From positions 115,664 to 179,663 of the forward strand of contig CAVXRO010000002.1 in assembly GCA_963764235.1 (NCBI GenBank): a stretch of 64,000 nucleotides of DNA. Direction: 5' to 3'. The notes below the pieces were generated by a model, which did not search any database, was not told the origin of the DNA, and worked only from the letters and a program-made list of their open reading frames with translations. The stretch is from DATFVA01 sp963764235 (GTDB lineage: Bacteria > Bacteroidota > Ignavibacteria > Ignavibacteriales > Ignavibacteriaceae). Made by a program: the position numbers and the translations under genes. How positions within the stretch are numbered: position 1 is the stretch's first letter; every line of letters starts with the position of its first letter. Positions 1 to 8,893 of the stretch are shown piece by piece.

Positions 1-1
1 T

Positions 2-2596
2 ACTGGTGAAGGAAAAACGCTTGTTGCGACCCTCCCAATGTACCTGAATGCATTAACAGGACGGGGCGTTCACCTGGTAACTGTGAATGATTACCTGGCA
101 AAACGCGACTCAGAGTGGATGGGCGAAATTTTCAGATTTCACGGCCTTACGGTAGGTTGTATCCTGAATACGATGAACTCCGAACAGAGGAAGGAAATGT
201 ATGCGTGCGATATTACTTACGGAACGAACAATGAATTCGGTTTCGATTACCTTCGTGATAATATGTCAATTGATAAGGAATACCAGGTCCAGCGTCCTCA
301 TAATTATGCAATCGTGGATGAGGTTGACTCGGTTTTGATAGATGAGGCAAGAACTCCTCTTATTATATCCGGTCCTGTAGAGGTTGATGATCAGAAATTT
401 AACGAAATGAAGCCTAAAGTTGAAAGATTATACAGGCTCCAGACTAACCTCGTGTCGAAGCTTGTTCAGGATGCTGAAAATAATCTTTCATCTGACGGAG
501 ATGGGAAGATAAACGCATCCGAAGGAGGCATACAGCTTCTCCGGGCAAGCAGGGGTTTACCAAAGCACAGCAAGCTTGCCAAAATGTTGAGTGAACCTGA
601 AAATAAGAAACTTCTGCAGTCTACTGAGATGGAGTTCCTCAGGGAAAAAGCCAAGAATATGCATATCATAGATGATGAACTTTATTTCGTTATCGATGAA
701 AAGAATAACACTATTGACCTGACTGAAAAAGGCAGAGAAGAGCTTGCCAAAGGCAGCGGGATGGAAAAGGACTTCTTCATTCTGCCCGATCTCGGCACTG
801 AGATAAGTAAACTCGAGAACGACGAGAATATTACTCCCGAAGAAAAAATTAAACGGGAGGATATTCTCTATCATAATTATTCGGAGAGCAGCGACAGAAT
901 TCATACCATCCATCAGCTGCTGAAAGCTTATACATTGTTTGAGAAGGATGATGAATACGTTGTGACCGAGGATGGTAAGATAGCAATTGTTGATGAGTTC
1001 ACGGGCCGTATTCTTCCCGGCAGAAGGTATTCCGATGGTCTTCACCAGGCTATTGAAGCAAAGGAGAATGTTAAGGTTGAGCGGGACAGCCAGACCCTTG
1101 CTACTATTACCCTTCAGAATTATTTCAGGATGTACAATAAGCTTGCGGGAATGACGGGTACTGCGGAAACCGAAGAAGGTGAGTTTTTTGAAATTTATAA
1201 ACTTGAAGTCGTGGTTGTACCCACAAACAAACCTGTTGTAAGGGATGATCAGGATGATGCGGTTTATAGGACAAAACGTGAAAAATATAACGCTGTCTTT
1301 GAGAAAATAGAGGAGCTAAGGAAGGAAGGGAGGCCGGTCCTTGTGGGTACTACATCCGTCGAGGTCTCTGAAACGATTTCGAGGATGCTTAAGAGGAAAG
1401 GTATTCCCCACAACGTATTGAATGCTAAGCAGCATCAGCGTGAGGCTGAAATTGTAGCACATGCCGGAGAAATCAGCGCAGTAACAATCGCTACAAACAT
1501 GGCCGGCCGTGGTACCGATATTAAACTGGGCGCAGGAGTAAAAGACAGAGGAGGATTATTTATCCTCGGAACAGAAAGACATGAATCGAGACGTATTGAC
1601 CGGCAGCTGAGAGGCCGTTCCGGGAGGCAGGGAGATCTGGGTACATCCAAATTTTTCATTTCCCTGGAAGATGACCTTATGAGGCTCTTTGGAAGCGACA
1701 GGATTTCTTCTGTGATGGGAAGAATTGGTATTAAGGAAGGCGAGGTCATCCAGCATCCCCTTATAACCAAATCGGTTGAGAGAGCACAGAAGAAAGTTGA
1801 AGAGAATAACTTCGCGATACGTAAAAGACTTCTCGAATATGATGATACAATGAACCAGCAGAGAGAGGTAATTTATACACGCCGGCAGAGAGCTCTTGCA
1901 GGCGACAGGCTGAAGAGCGAAATATTTGATTACCTGGATGAGTATGTTGCAGAAGTTGTAGATCTGAACTTTGATGAAGTTCAGAATGAAGCCATCAGAG
2001 AGGAAATCCTTCAGAAACTCCTCGTTGAAGTTAAGCTTGAATCCACCGAATTTGAAACCCTCGGTAAGGAAGGAATAAAAGACCGGATAATTGAGAGTGC
2101 AAAGACGTTCTATCGCAAGAAAGAGGAAATGATCAGCTCGGAATTGATGGCGAGGCTGGAACGTTATGCTATGCTGAGCGTCATAGATCAGAAATGGAAA
2201 GAACACCTGAGAGAAATGGATGATCTGAAGGAAGGTATCGGACTCCGTGCATACGGTCAAAAGGATCCTTTGATCGAATACAAGGGTGAAGCTTTCAAAT
2301 TATTCGTCGCACTCCTTGAAGATATCCGGAATGAAGTTGTATCATTTGCATTTAAATTCTTCCCGCAGGCGCCCGATGAAGTTCAGAATCGCAGAAGACG
2401 CCAGCCGGCAAGGATGACCGAAAGTAAACAGAGCGCAACTAATATAGGATTGGCATCTCCGGCCAGCAGAGCGGGACAATCGTCACCCGACCAGGGAGGT
2501 AAACCCCAGCCTGTACAGGTGTCTGAGAAAGTCGGAAGAAATGATCCCTGTCCCTGCGGCAGCGGAAAGAAATACAAACATTGTCACGGTAAATAA
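2..2596 (+). CDS. secA: Preprotein translocase ATPase SecA (5' end outside window)
   Basis: This is the motor ATPase that pushes unfolded preproteins through SecYEG. The frame is open from base 2, giving 864 residues; the window starts inside the Walker A loop (TGEGKT), so roughly the first hundred residues are missing. Visible are the DEVDS Walker B box, the EFTGRILPGRRYSDGLHQA region, AGMTGTA, the helicase motif TNMAGRGTDI, the arginine-rich QLRGRSGRQGD, and a C-terminal zinc/SecB-binding motif CPCGSGKKYKHCHG. Between the DEAD motor and the EFTGR region there is an extra charged segment of about 80 residues (about residues 140 to 225 of the visible protein) relative to E. coli SecA. Such an insert is typical of Bacteroidota/Chlorobi SecA. 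The gene ends 11 bases before glnB. Confidence 0.97.
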   Translation, partial: TGEGKTLVATLPMYLNALTGRGVHLVTVNDYLAKRDSEWMGEIFRFHGLTVGCILNTMNSEQRKEMYACDITYGTNNEFGFDYLRDNMSIDKEYQVQRPHNYAIVDEVDSVLIDEARTPLIISGPVEVDDQKFNEMKPKVERLYRLQTNLVSKLVQDAENNLSSDGDGKINASEGGIQLLRASRGLPKHSKLAKMLSEPENKKLLQSTEMEFLREKAKNMHIIDDELYFVIDEKNNTIDLTEKGREELAKGSGMEKDFFILPDLGTEISKLENDENITPEEKIKREDILYHNYSESSDRIHTIHQLLKAYTLFEKDDEYVVTEDGKIAIVDEFTGRILPGRRYSDGLHQAIEAKENVKVERDSQTLATITLQNYFRMYNKLAGMTGTAETEEGEFFEIYKLEVVVVPTNKPVVRDDQDDAVYRTKREKYNAVFEKIEELRKEGRPVLVGTTSVEVSETISRMLKRKGIPHNVLNAKQHQREAEIVAHAGEISAVTIATNMAGRGTDIKLGAGVKDRGGLFILGTERHESRRIDRQLRGRSGRQGDLGTSKFFISLEDDLMRLFGSDRISSVMGRIGIKEGEVIQHPLITKSVERAQKKVEENNFAIRKRLLEYDDTMNQQREVIYTRRQRALAGDRLKSEIFDYLDEYVAEVVDLNFDEVQNEAIREEILQKLLVEVKLESTEFETLGKEGIKDRIIESAKTFYRKKEEMISSELMARLERYAMLSVIDQKWKEHLREMDDLKEGIGLRAYGQKDPLIEYKGEAFKLFVALLEDIRNEVVSFAFKFFPQAPDEVQNRRRRQPARMTESKQSATNIGLASPASRAGQSSPDQGGKPQPVQVSEKVGRNDPCPCGSGKKYKHCHGK

Positions 2597-2607
2597 AGGG
2601 CTTCTGC

Positions 2608-2946
2608 ATGAAAAAGATTGAAGCGATTATCCGTCCTTTTAAGCTGGATGAAGTTAAGGAAGCCCTTGTCGAGGAAGGGATCAGGGGGCTTACGATTACC
2701 GAGGTCCGTGGTTACGGAAGACAAAAAGGACATACCGAAACCTACCGGGGTAGTGAATACCGGATAGAGTTTATTCCCAAGATAAAAATAGAAGTCGTGG
2801 TCGAAAAGGAGAAAGTTGAGAAGGTGATCGATGCGATTCTCCGCACTGCTAAAACAGGGCAGGTGGGAGACGGAAAAATCTTCATATACGATGTTCAGGA
2901 TGTAATCAGAATCAGAACGGAAGAATCCGGTAAGGAAGCTTTATAA
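2608..2946 (+). CDS. glnB: Nitrogen regulatory protein P-II
   Basis: A 112-residue PII signal protein, the family's usual length. PII trimers bind ATP/ADP and 2-oxoglutarate and report nitrogen and energy status to partner enzymes and transporters. The T-loop carries the PII signature YRGSEY with Tyr51, the uridylylation site of enteric GlnB, and the C-terminal signature TGQVGDGKIF is intact. The start ATG lies 11 bases after the secA stop, so the two may be co-transcribed. No amtB, glnA or glnD is nearby, so the context does not tell GlnB from GlnK; the sequence is closer to GlnB. A short hairpin follows the stop. Confidence 0.93.
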   Translation: MKKIEAIIRPFKLDEVKEALVEEGIRGLTITEVRGYGRQKGHTETYRGSEYRIEFIPKIKIEVVVEKEKVEKVIDAILRTAKTGQVGDGKIFIYDVQDVIRIRTEESGKEAL

Positions 2947-2947
2947 A

Positions 2948-2978
2948 CTTGCCAGTCTTTGGCAGGATCTTTTACCTT
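2948..2978 (+). terminator. Possible rho-independent terminator after glnB
   Basis: A 7-bp stem (CTTGCCA / TGGCAGG, one G-T pair) with a 5-base loop lies directly after the glnB stop and is followed by a T-rich stretch. It is short, so termination is plausible rather than certain. Confidence 0.5.
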
Positions 2979-3010
2979 TTACTTTTTTTTATTCTTTTAT
3001 AGCTTGAATT

Positions 3011-5431
3011 ATGCATATCAGAAGATTTATTCCCGGGTTGTTTGTTATTTTTCTGCTGTTGATCTCATTCAACGGATGCAGCTTATGGCACAACTTTACC
3101 ACATATTTTAATCTTTATTATGATACTAAAGATATCTTCGAAAGTGCCGAGGAAGCTATCAAATCCCAGCAGAAAGATCTTTTTTCTACCGAAGAGCCAA
3201 ATGCTACTGGTAATGTTAATCAACAGCTTTCCAAAGTAATAGACAAGTGCTCATCAATTCTCCAGTTCCATTCAGAATCCGCATATGTAGATAATGCTCT
3301 TCTTATGCTGGGCAAAGCTTTCTATTATCAGAGAAATTATCTGAAAGCGCTGAGGAAGTTTCAGGAACTTATTGCTACTCGTCCAGAAAGCGACCTGATC
3401 CTTGAGACTGAATTATGGATCGGGAAAACTCAGATGAGACTCAAACAGTATGATGATGCTCTTACAATGCTTGAAACGGTTAAGAAAAAATCCGCTGAAG
3501 AAGGTGAAGATGAATTCCTCAGAGAAGCATTCCTCGAGGAGATCAGGTATAAAATTGCACAGGAGGATTATGCAGGCGCAATTACTGCGTCAAACGATTT
3601 TTTGAAGACATCCGATGACGATGAAATAAATGCTGAAATTGAATTTGAGCTTGGTAAATTATATGAAAAAGTCAATGATCTCGAGAATGCGATAACCGCA
3701 TTCAGGCAGGTCTTTGAGTATTCTCCTTCCTACGAAATACAATATAGTGCGCGACTGGAACTCGGCAAGGCTTTACGCCAGGCCGATCATAACGACCAGG
3801 CCCTCGAAATATTCGATGATATGAGCACTCAGGATAAATATTCCGATCACTATGATGAGATAAATCTTGAAAAAGGAATAACCCTTACCAAACTTAATCA
3901 GTACGACGAAGCAGTGAATGTGCTCATCAAAGTAGATACAACATATAAGACTTCCATTAATGCAGGGATGGCCAGGTATGAACTGGGAACCATCTTTGAA
4001 GATCATTACAAGAATTTTGACAGTGCCAGTACCTATTATACAAGAGCTGCCGCTTCGGCTGCGCCGCCGGAATATTTAACAAATGCACACCATAAAGCTA
4101 ATTTGTTTAGTAAATACCTTGGGCTTAGGAATAAGCTTAATGAGAACCTTGAAAAACGCTACTACGCCGAAAACCCGGAACAGTATACAAAGGACTCAAC
4201 AGAGTATTATGAGGAACGGAAAGACGTCGAGGAGCAGGTGATTGCGGAACAGGAATTTGCAGAGGTAAAAGCCAGGATGGATTCAGCTCTATTTGTGCAG
4301 GATACAACCGGGATGAAAATCGATACTACGGTCGTTCAGAGAGATAGTCTTGATCAGATCGGAAATGTGGTCTACGATTCCTTCGGGAAGAAGATTACTG
4401 TACCCGATACCGTCATTGTAAATCCGATCGACAGTCTTAGGCAGAAGAACAACCTTCTTTCATCCGTAGCATCGCCAACTTTTGAAAAAAGGATAAAAGA
4501 ACTGATGCACGGGAAAGAGCCTCCGAAAAAGCCCGATCTCCCGTCGGATTCTCTTCGTTCGCTTATAATAAAAGAGAAATTTGAACTTGGCAACCTGTTC
4601 TTTACTGAATTTAATTTACCCGATTCCGCTTACATCTATTATAATGATATCCTCGATCTGAACCCCGGTGCTGATTACATGGCAAGAACCCTCTACGCTC
4701 TCGGCAGTTATTATCTGACACAGAATGATTCCCTTAAAGCCGACAGCCTTTTCAGTATTATTTATACTGAATATCCCGAACAGGGGGTAGTGAATGCTGC
4801 TGCTAATAAGCTTGGCAAGCCTCTGAAGGATCTTAATTCTGATCCGGCAGAGGATATCTATGCCGATGCAGAAAAAGATTTGCTTGATGATAGATATGAT
4901 TCATCGCTTGTAAAACTAAAATTCATTTATAATGATTACCCCTCATCACCACTGGCTCCAAAATCATTGTATGCCTCAGGCTGGATTCTTGAGAATAAAC
5001 TGGATAAGCCTGATTCTGCCGCTGCTTTATATGATTCACTTAAGATGAAATATCCAACTACTGTTTATGCAAATAAAATAACCCAGAAAATCAGCATTTA
5101 TAACCAGGAACAGAAGCGACTGGCTAAAGCCCGTGAGGATTCTCTTAAAAAGATTGAAGCAATGAAGCTCGATTCCCTGTCACAGGTCGATTCCCTCGGT
5201 TACAAGATTCAGCGTGAAGATACACTTAAATTTAAAGATCTGCCTCCAAACAGATTCGGTGAACCGGATATAAATGCACCACCCAAAGGCAGAGACACTA
5301 TGAATAATAATGTTCCCCAGGTTATAGACAGTATGAGGAGAAATAATGAGCGCGACCTGGAAAACCTGAGGAAAGAGTCTGAGACAGAGGTCGATTCACT
5401 TACTCCGGGTGAGATTAAGCGGAAAAAGTAA
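3011..5431 (+). CDS. Large TPR-repeat lipoprotein, SprE/PorW-like candidate
   Basis: An 806-residue exported protein. The N-terminus has a basic start, a hydrophobic core and a cysteine at residue 23 (SFNGC), a weak but plausible lipobox. The body is tetratricopeptide-like helical repeats (ALRKFQELIATRPESDL, AITAFRQVFEYSP and more near residues 90 to 370 and 500 to 690). A low-complexity charged region rich in DSL and DTT repeats lies between and after them. The size, the lipoprotein signal and an opening of the type FTTYFNLYYDTKDIF resemble the SprE/PorW lipoproteins of the type IX secretion system. Type IX sorting tails elsewhere in the window show that such a system should exist in this organism. 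The assignment to SprE/PorW is inference; the TPR lipoprotein call is solid. No clear Shine-Dalgarno precedes the ATG. Confidence 0.7.
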   Translation: MHIRRFIPGLFVIFLLLISFNGCSLWHNFTTYFNLYYDTKDIFESAEEAIKSQQKDLFSTEEPNATGNVNQQLSKVIDKCSSILQFHSESAYVDNALLMLGKAFYYQRNYLKALRKFQELIATRPESDLILETELWIGKTQMRLKQYDDALTMLETVKKKSAEEGEDEFLREAFLEEIRYKIAQEDYAGAITASNDFLKTSDDDEINAEIEFELGKLYEKVNDLENAITAFRQVFEYSPSYEIQYSARLELGKALRQADHNDQALEIFDDMSTQDKYSDHYDEINLEKGITLTKLNQYDEAVNVLIKVDTTYKTSINAGMARYELGTIFEDHYKNFDSASTYYTRAAASAAPPEYLTNAHHKANLFSKYLGLRNKLNENLEKRYYAENPEQYTKDSTEYYEERKDVEEQVIAEQEFAEVKARMDSALFVQDTTGMKIDTTVVQRDSLDQIGNVVYDSFGKKITVPDTVIVNPIDSLRQKNNLLSSVASPTFEKRIKELMHGKEPPKKPDLPSDSLRSLIIKEKFELGNLFFTEFNLPDSAYIYYNDILDLNPGADYMARTLYALGSYYLTQNDSLKADSLFSIIYTEYPEQGVVNAAANKLGKPLKDLNSDPAEDIYADAEKDLLDDRYDSSLVKLKFIYNDYPSSPLAPKSLYASGWILENKLDKPDSAAALYDSLKMKYPTTVYANKITQKISIYNQEQKRLAKAREDSLKKIEAMKLDSLSQVDSLGYKIQREDTLKFKDLPPNRFGEPDINAPPKGRDTMNNNVPQVIDSMRRNNERDLENLRKESETEVDSLTPGEIKRKK

Positions 5432-5449
5432 TAGTTCTTATTATGGACC

Positions 5450-6217
5450 ATGCCCAGGGAAACTATGATTTCATCTTTACAATTCCCGGAAAATGAACTT
5501 GGTGCGGCTTTCGGAAGGCTTGTACCATTTATAAGAGCTCATAAGTTCAGAATTACCGCCGCATATATCCTTTTTCTTCTTTATTTCAGTATTCCCGCTT
5601 TCCAGATACCTTATTTCGAGTATTATCATTTCAGAGTGACTTCCCTTATGGAGCAGAGAGCTCTCGATCATTACCTGCTTTATTACCCCGAACAATCATG
5701 GACTTCCATAAATGACGTTAACCCAAACCTGCTCAAGGGAATAATATCGATTGAGGATGGAGCGTTCTTCTCTCATAAAGGAATTGACTGGAAAGAATTA
5801 ACTATGGCATTGAAACAGAATAAAAGAAGACGCCGTATATACAGGGGCGGCAGTACACTGACTATGCAGCTTGCAAAGAATTTATTCTTTACTACAGAGA
5901 AATCAGTTTTCAGGAAGGGCAAGGAATTCATAACCGCGGTCAGAATGGAAAAAGAGTTAAGTAAGAAGACAATTCTGCAGGCTTACATAAATGCTGTTGA
6001 ATGGGGTAATGGTATTTTCGGTGCGGGTGCCGCATCCGAGGAATATTTTAATAAGGAACCGGGTCAGCTGAACCTGAATGAATGCGCACGACTTGCATCT
6101 GTGCTTCCTTCCCCGCTTATACACCCGCCCGATAAGAACTCACGTTATGTTTTAAGACGATCTTCTATTATAAGGGGAAGATTAAATGATATTATTTTAT
6201 TTCCTGACGAAAAATGA
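5450..6217 (+). CDS. mtgA: Monofunctional biosynthetic peptidoglycan transglycosylase
   Basis: A 255-residue GT51 family enzyme that polymerises lipid II into glycan strands at the cytoplasmic membrane. One membrane helix lies near residues 37 to 56. The GT51 motifs follow in order: EDGAFFSHKG (catalytic Glu near residue 101), GGSTLTMQLAKNLF, RKGKEF and KKTILQAYINAVEWG. No transpeptidase domain follows, so it is monofunctional. An alternative start is ATG 5465, preceded by AGGGA; both starts keep the membrane helix. The stop overlaps the next ATG by 4 bases (ATGA), so the two genes are coupled. Confidence 0.92.
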   Translation: MPRETMISSLQFPENELGAAFGRLVPFIRAHKFRITAAYILFLLYFSIPAFQIPYFEYYHFRVTSLMEQRALDHYLLYYPEQSWTSINDVNPNLLKGIISIEDGAFFSHKGIDWKELTMALKQNKRRRRIYRGGSTLTMQLAKNLFFTTEKSVFRKGKEFITAVRMEKELSKKTILQAYINAVEWGNGIFGAGAASEEYFNKEPGQLNLNECARLASVLPSPLIHPPDKNSRYVLRRSSIIRGRLNDIILFPDEK

Positions 6218-6867
6218 AGAGAAAAGATTTACTTGATTTAATTGAAGAGGGCGAAAGTTTACAGGTAGAGTTTAAAAGAAGATTCTCAACCTCTGAGAAA
6301 ATAGCCCGTGAGATGATTGCTTTTGCTAACACCCGCGGAGGGTACATCCTGTTTGGGATCGATGATGATAAGCAGGTGGTCGGGGTTGAGAGTGAGAAAT
6401 CAGAAGCAGAGCTTATTAAGGATGCTGCCCTCAATTACTGTGAACCCCCTGTTGTATATGAGATAGAATTCCTTGAAGTTTATGGGAGGGAAGTTGTTGT
6501 AGTGGTTGTGCCGGAATCAGAAAATAAACCTCACAGGCTGCAGGATTACCTTAACGAACTCGACCTTAATAAGTCAATTGTGCTTGTCAGGGTGAATGAT
6601 AAAAGCATCCAGGCAAGCAAAGAAATGATCAGGATTCTTCGGGCTCAAAGCCAGGATTTGAGTCTGAAAAAATATACCATCGGCTCCAATGAGAAATATG
6701 TATTTGACTACCTTAATAAGAATGAGTCTATTTCCGTTAAGGAATTAAGCGAGCTGGTTAATATTTCCGAGAGGAGAGCTTCAAGAACGCTGGTAAAGAT
6801 GGTAAGAGCGAACCTGCTTATGATTCATACTAAAGATAATGGAGAGGAATATTTTACATTTATCTGA
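6214..6867 (+). CDS. AlbA_2 (Schlafen-type) DNA-binding domain protein with winged helix
   Basis: A 217-residue putative transcription regulator. Residues about 10 to 125 form an AlbA_2 domain: ESLQVEFKRRF, then AFANTRGGYILFGIDDD, a classic motif of the family. Residues about 150 to 217 look like a winged helix (VFDYLNKNESISVKELSELV). Proteins of this architecture are common and mostly uncharacterised. It starts inside the mtgA stop and ends convergently with the RNA methylase gene, the two coding ends overlapping by 8 bases. Its target is unknown. Confidence 0.8.
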   Translation: MKRKDLLDLIEEGESLQVEFKRRFSTSEKIAREMIAFANTRGGYILFGIDDDKQVVGVESEKSEAELIKDAALNYCEPPVVYEIEFLEVYGREVVVVVVPESENKPHRLQDYLNELDLNKSIVLVRVNDKSIQASKEMIRILRAQSQDLSLKKYTIGSNEKYVFDYLNKNESISVKELSELVNISERRASRTLVKMVRANLLMIHTKDNGEEYFTFI

Positions 6868-7447
6868 AGCCCTTCTGCTTCCTGGTCCTGTCGAAAATCC
6901 TTCTGAGCTCGAATACAGCGATCCCATAGGCCACCGCAACATTAAGCGACTGCTTGATACCGTACTGAGGGATCTCGATCGAAAAATCACATAAATCAAT
7001 TAGCTCCTGTGCCACCCCCGTTATTTCATTACCGACAACCATACATAAAGGAAAGTCGCTGCTTTTGACTTCATGATAAAGCTTGCTTTTTGAAGTCAAT
7101 TCGAGGGCGCATATTTTTACTCCCTGCTTTTTAAGCTCGTTGATTACCGCAACAGGGTCTTTTACATATTCCCATGATATACTTTCCGTGGAGCCGAGAG
7201 CAGTCTTTAATACCTCTTTATTTCCGGTCCCTTTTCCTTCCTTTCCCGGTATAGGAGGATGGGGAGTATATCCGCACAGGTACAGCTTCTCTATCATCGC
7301 CCCGTCTGAAGTTCTGAAGATAGATCCTACATTATAATTGCTTCGAATGCTGTTGAGAAGAACATAAACAGGCATTTTAGAAGTATTATGAAGGTTGTCC
7401 AGCGTATATCTCTTTTCGGATATCTCATCGTGTGTAAGTTTCTTCAC
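6860..7447 (-). CDS. SPOUT (TrmH/SpoU family) RNA 2'-O-methyltransferase
   Basis: A 195-residue RNA ribose methylase using S-adenosylmethionine. The three SpoU motifs are present: SIRSNYNVGSIFRTSDG with the catalytic Arg, MVVGNEITGV, and SLNVAVAYGIAVFEL forming the knot. It lacks an extra N-terminal RNA-binding domain, like TrmH/TrmL-sized members, so the substrate (tRNA or rRNA) cannot be told from sequence. The start is a GTG with a purine-rich GGGAGAAGG upstream. The rlmN gene lies just upstream on the same strand, so the pair may be one RNA-modification operon. Confidence 0.88.
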   Translation of the reverse strand: MKKLTHDEISEKRYTLDNLHNTSKMPVYVLLNSIRSNYNVGSIFRTSDGAMIEKLYLCGYTPHPPIPGKEGKGTGNKEVLKTALGSTESISWEYVKDPVAVINELKKQGVKICALELTSKSKLYHEVKSSDFPLCMVVGNEITGVAQELIDLCDFSIEIPQYGIKQSLNVAVAYGIAVFELRRIFDRTRKQKGFR

Positions 7448-7494
7448 TTCTATCTTGTTCCTTCTCCCTTGTTCTAACTTTTAACTTTTTCCTT

Positions 7495-8592
7495 TTAACT
7501 CTTTCCTCTTATTGCTAACTGCCCGCATGCAGCCGCAATATCCTCTCCCTGCGTAAAGCGGACAATAACAGTTACATTTTTATCTCTCAGTCGCTGGCAG
7601 AATTCATCTATCCGTTTCCCCGGAGTCGGTTCAAGCTGTGCCGAGAATCCGCCAGGATTCATATGCTTCAGCGAATTAAAAGGAATTACGTTCACTTTTG
7701 AAGGAATTGTGCTGCAGAGTTTAACAAGAGCATTGAGGTCTTTATCCCTGTCGTTTACTCCCTTAAGCATCACATATTCAAAAGTAATTCTTGTTCCGGT
7801 TTTCTTCGCATAGTATTTCATCGCCTCTATGTTCTCTACGAGTGAATATTTTTTATTAATAGGCATTATCTTCGATCTGATATCTTCAAAGCAGGAATGC
7901 AGGGAAAATGCCAGCTTTACATTCAGTCCTGAATCGGCAAGTTCCCTGATCTTTGGTGCGATTCCGGCGGTAGAAACAGTAATCTTTTTTAAACTTGTCC
8001 CGGTGGTTAATTTATTACCGAAAATTTCGAGAGACTTTATGGTTTCATTATAGTTCAGCAGTGGTTCACCCATTCCCATGTAAACGATATTGCTTATATT
8101 CTCTTTGCCATAGTCCTTCGCAGCCATTTTGTACTGATCAAATATCTCTCCTGCTGAAAGATTCTTTTTATAGCCCATTAGTCCCGTAGCGCAGAACTTA
8201 CAGTCGAGTGGACAGCCGACTTGCGTCGATATGCACAGGGTTGTTCTTTTCTTTTCAGGAATGATTACCGACTCAATAAGATTATTTTCTTTAGTACTGA
8301 AGATGTATTTTTTTGTCCCGGTTTCCGCCGATACCTCCGACCCCGCACCGGATAGTGTATCGATTTCCGCAGATTCCTTTAATTCTGAACGAAGAATCTT
8401 GGGAAGGTTCTTCATTTCCGCAAAATCATCGGCCAGGTGATTATACATCCAGTTAAAAACCTGTTCAGCACGGAATTTAGGCTCCCCCGTTTGTTGAAAA
8501 TAGCTCTGAAGCTCACCCAGGGTTAACCCCTTCAACCTGGTCCTTTTGCCGGGGGTTTTTACCTGATCAATATTATCGTTTTTGTTTGGCAT
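7495..8592 (-). CDS. rlmN: Dual-specificity 23S rRNA/tRNA adenine-C2 methyltransferase RlmN
   Basis: A 365-residue radical-SAM enzyme that methylates A2503 of 23S rRNA and A37 of some tRNAs. The 4Fe-4S binding CxxxCxxC is seen as CPLDCKFC (Cys127, Cys131, Cys134). MGMGEPLLNYNE, the SLHS-type motif ending KLAFSLHS, and the C-terminal cysteine in AAACGQLA that forms the methyl-carrying intermediate are all present. Length and motif order match the family. The short upstream stretch contains no other gene on this strand. Confidence 0.95.
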   Translation of the reverse strand: MPNKNDNIDQVKTPGKRTRLKGLTLGELQSYFQQTGEPKFRAEQVFNWMYNHLADDFAEMKNLPKILRSELKESAEIDTLSGAGSEVSAETGTKKYIFSTKENNLIESVIIPEKKRTTLCISTQVGCPLDCKFCATGLMGYKKNLSAGEIFDQYKMAAKDYGKENISNIVYMGMGEPLLNYNETIKSLEIFGNKLTTGTSLKKITVSTAGIAPKIRELADSGLNVKLAFSLHSCFEDIRSKIMPINKKYSLVENIEAMKYYAKKTGTRITFEYVMLKGVNDRDKDLNALVKLCSTIPSKVNVIPFNSLKHMNPGGFSAQLEPTPGKRIDEFCQRLRDKNVTVIVRFTQGEDIAAACGQLAIRGKS

Positions 8593-8893
8593 TTAACAAA
8601 TATACGAATCTGAATATTGTCATAAAATTGCAATGGAAACCCCTCCTGAATCACTAAATCAACATCTTAGATCCACAGGCAGAGCTGTTTTTTGGGGTCC
8701 GTGTCCGGCCAAAATGAGCCAAATATAATTAACATCCAGCCGCCGGCCTGGTGAAAGGAAATATCCTTCATTCGCCACAGGTAAACCTGCGGATATTAAT
8801 AAGGATTACATTGCTATAAAAACAGGATTAAAGTATCTTAGAAATTAAGTTTTATAATACTTTATTCTCATCACTAAAATCAGGGAAGAAAAA
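8593..8893. other. Intergenic region between divergent rlmN and acyl-CoA dehydrogenase genes
   Basis: No coding frame with recognisable similarity. It holds the upstream regions of rlmN (minus) and the acyl-CoA dehydrogenase gene (plus), including the promoter candidate listed separately. Confidence 0.6.
8811..8841 (+). promoter_or_regulatory. Candidate Bacteroidota-type promoter of the acyl-CoA dehydrogenase gene
   Basis: TTG at 8811 and TATCTTAG at 8834, 20 bases apart, resemble the Bacteroidota TTTG / TAnnTTTG promoter with one mismatch in the -7 box. The ATG follows 52 bases later behind a GGGAAG ribosome site. Confidence 0.35.

Noticed and set aside
557..1045. 162-codon minus-strand frame inside secA (and similar shadows inside other genes)
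   Set aside because: Complements of well-supported genes without own ribosome sites or domain signals.
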